From: Collinsella ureilytica
GTDB taxonomy: Bacteria; Actinomycetota; Coriobacteriia; Coriobacteriales; Coriobacteriaceae
Assembly (NCBI RefSeq): GCF_019795105.1
Contig: NZ_JAIMFO010000008.1
Span: 1 to 64,000 of the forward strand
Direction: 5' to 3'
Length of the DNA: 64,000 bases
Below are positions 62,607 to 64,000 of this stretch, in pieces (position 1 is the first letter of the stretch; every line of letters begins with the position of its first letter). The position numbers and the translations under genes are program-made. The notes below the pieces were generated by a model, which saw only the letters and a list, made by a program, of their open reading frames with translations, was not told where the DNA came from and ran no database searches.

Positions 62607-62806
62607 CAAGCGAAGGCCTTGGCTCAGCTGTAATTACCTTTTTCTAGAGCGGTTTGCCTTGCAAAGCAAGAACCCTGCCTCGAATGAAATTACTTTTTCT
62701 AGAACGGCTTGCCTTGCAAAGCGAGAGCCTTGCTTCGGCTGAAAACGTACGCAAAGCGAAGGCCTTGCCTCGAATGAAATTATCGTTTTACAAAGCAGGC
62801 TGGCGT
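62607..62806. repeat. 55-bp tandem repeats between the TrpR-like gene and addB
   Basis: Two full units of 55 bases (62608-62662 and 62663-62717) are followed by truncated units at 62718-62752 and 62753-62791 and a partial start at 62792. Each begins AAAGCGA(A/G)GGCC-like, then TTGCCTCGAATGAAATTA, TTTTTCTAGA and CGGCTTGCCTTGC. The units contain complementary AAGGC/GCCTT segments and can fold. Short open frames run through them but have no ribosome site and seem incidental. Confidence 0.75.
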
Positions 62807-62812
62807 TTAGGC

Positions 62813-63115
62813 TTACCGATGGTCTTGTTCCAACTCAACAAGAACACGCCGATAGCCGCCCCAAGAACCGTTTAAGGCCTTAGATACCCGGCTTACGGTA
62901 GTGGATGAGGCTCCAGTCTCAGTTTGAACCTCTACATAGGACTCGCCCTCATCTAAGCATCTCGCTACCTGGAGGCGCTGAGCAAAATCACAGATCTCGC
63001 GCGGTGTGCAAAGGTCGGTAAGAAACGCCTGAATGTCATCTTTTGTCTTCAGCAATAAAAAGGCGTCAACGAGTTGCTGGACGTCGACGCGCTCATACAT
63101 CGAATCGATGTTCAT
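62813..63115 (-). CDS. TrpR/YerC-family transcriptional regulator
   Basis: This protein of about 100 residues shows the Trp-repressor-like fold of the YerC/YecD group: LVDAFLLLKTKDDIQAFLTDLCTPREI-type helices (read as LVDAFLLLKT and FLTDLCTPREI), then AQRLQVARCL and the helix-turn-helix TGASSTTVSRVSKAL. In other bacteria the gene is often near addB/pcrA-type or purine genes and its ligand is unknown. The start at ATG 63115 lacks a strong ribosome site; the next ATG is five codons later. Tandem repeats lie immediately downstream. Confidence 0.85.
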   Translation of the reverse strand: MNIDSMYERVDVQQLVDAFLLLKTKDDIQAFLTDLCTPREICDFAQRLQVARCLDEGESYVEVQTETGASSTTVSRVSKALNGSWGGYRRVLVELEQDHR

Positions 63116-63314
63116 ACAAAGCCGCCAAACTCTCATGAGAAATATAGACTCAACAACCACGTCAAACGTGGTGGCTCTTGCTGAAAAGTGTAGCACACCA
63201 CCTGGCTAAAGTAGGCTGCAGACCTCAATATACAGCGCGGAATACTCCGTATATAAAAGGTCAAGCAGGTGCAGCGTCTGAGGAAGCGCTATTGTGCGCG
63301 CCGAATCACAAAAC

Positions 63315-64000
63315 CTATCGTGTTGGCAGGGTGGGGATGAGTGAAAGCGCCCCAGCAATTCCTGAAGTCCAGATGACCGTATCGTTTTTTGTAATGAACA
63401 CGGCTTCAATACCGGGCATTGCCTCAATATAATCGCGCGCCTCTTCAGATCCGAGCATGAGTGCGGTAGTTGAAAATCCATCGGCGTCAAGTGAGCGCTG
63501 AGCAATAATCGTGGCACTCGCTACGTCAGAGCTCGCAGGCATCCCTGTTCGCGGATCAAGGATGTGATGGTAGATCTTGCCACCTCGGATGCAACGCCGT
63601 TCATGAATACCGCTCGTAACAACTGAGCCTTCCGTGATCTCAACAATTGCACGAGAGCGCGCTGGATCACGCGGATTCACAATCCCAATCTTCCATGGAA
63701 GCGAGTGTGAAGAAGCTTCTCCCGATAGAGCTTTTGAGTTGCTCGATGGCGTATGGACTGCATCGCTTGCAGGATCATGAGCTGGCCTGCCGCCACGCAC
63801 GAGAATATTTCCTCCAAGATCAAGCACGAAACGACCGACACCTGCCGCTTCAAGCAGTCGTGCCAGATCATCAGCAATATAGCCTTTTGCAATACCCCCA
63901 AGGTCGAGCATGGTCTCTGGATCTGAAATAGCCAGAAATGAAGACGCACTACCCTCCCCTCGCTCGATGCGCACACGCTCAGCACCTACATGCTCAAGGG
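63315..64000 (-). CDS. apbE: FAD:protein FMN transferase ApbE (C-terminal part, cut by window edge)
   Basis: ApbE attaches FMN covalently to threonine of flavoproteins such as Na+-pumping or electron-transfer subunits. Within the window about 228 residues are visible. LDLGGIAKGYIAD contains the conserved glycine/alanine flavin-binding stretch, VLDLGGNILVRGG follows, and the metal-binding region HHILDPRTGMPA lies near the middle; a threonine-rich DGFSTTALMLG is near the end. The reading frame stays open to position 64000, so the N-terminus lies outside the window. Confidence 0.93.
   Translation of the reverse strand, partial: LEHVGAERVRIERGEGSASSFLAISDPETMLDLGGIAKGYIADDLARLLEAAGVGRFVLDLGGNILVRGGRPAHDPASDAVHTPSSNSKALSGEASSHSLPWKIGIVNPRDPARSRAIVEITEGSVVTSGIHERRCIRGGKIYHHILDPRTGMPASSDVASATIIAQRSLDADGFSTTALMLGSEEARDYIEAMPGIEAVFITKNDTVIWTSGIAGALSLIPTLPTR

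Noticed and set aside
62607-62806. CRISPR array
   Set aside because: The units are adjacent or overlapping with no unique spacers of constant length, and no cas gene is in the window.
62548-62875. Short frames through the 55-bp repeats that look like repetitive peptides
   Set aside because: They have no ribosome binding site, change with repeat truncation and overlap each other in different frames.

Overview
The window looks like chromosomal DNA from an anaerobic, host-associated actinobacterium of the class Coriobacteriia (Collinsella/Olsenella/Atopobium-like). This is an inference from gene content: a mannose-family PTS with GntR regulators, a complete dlt operon, AddAB, a RecJ-helicase fusion, a surface protein ending in an LAATG sorting signal, and many GTG/TTG starts behind strong AGGAGG ribosome sites. 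No rRNA gene lies inside the window, so the genus cannot be fixed. The left edge appears to be the GC-rich leader of an rRNA operon transcribed leftwards out of the window.

Layout. 0.6-6.6 kb: a split mannose-family PTS locus (IIA-IIB, then SIS-domain sugar-phosphate deglycase-IIC-IID), probably for Amadori compounds such as fructoselysine or glucoselysine, with two adjacent GntR/UTRA regulators. 6.8-8.4 kb: infC-rpmI-rplT with an attenuator-like leader, and tRNA-Leu(CAA). 8.5-10.4 kb: class II aldolase and a metallo-beta-lactamase-fold hydrolase. 10.5-17.1 kb: a decayed CnaB-type adhesin gene next to a LytS/LytR-type two-component system. 17.2-23.1 kb: COG0523 metal-chaperone GTPase, two paralogous amidohydrolases and an APC amino-acid permease. 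23.3-29.0 kb: (p)ppGpp synthetase/hydrolase and a 1093-residue RecJ-helicase fusion. 29.1-38.7 kb: BASS-type transporter, kdpFABC and divergent kdpDE. 38.8-44.1 kb: a small membrane protein and a branched-chain amino-acid ABC transporter. 44.5-45.8 kb: homoserine dehydrogenase. 46.0-50.7 kb: a zinc ABC transporter operon with a zinc-regulator-like palindrome and a histidine-triad repeat protein. 50.7-55.1 kb: dltA-dltB-dltC-dltX-dltD. 55.4-62.2 kb: addA and addB. 62.3-62.8 kb: two families of short tandem repeats. 62.8-64.0 kb: a TrpR/YerC-like repressor and the C-terminal part of ApbE.

How the genes fit together. The strongest functional modules are zinc acquisition (binding protein, ATPase, permease and a secreted multi-HxxHxH protein), potassium uptake (Kdp pump plus its sensor pair), D-alanylation of a teichoic-acid-type polymer, double-strand-break processing (AddAB, with RecJ-helicase elsewhere in the window), and glycated amino-acid uptake. 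Most genes are on the minus strand; kdpDE, the BASS transporter, hom and the zinc operon are on plus.

The items most worth a second look are the zinc locus with its repeat protein, the DltX-like microprotein placed between dltC and dltD, the RecJ-helicase fusion, the infC leader with a probable AUA start codon, the multiply broken adhesin, and the 55-bp tandem repeats in front of addB.
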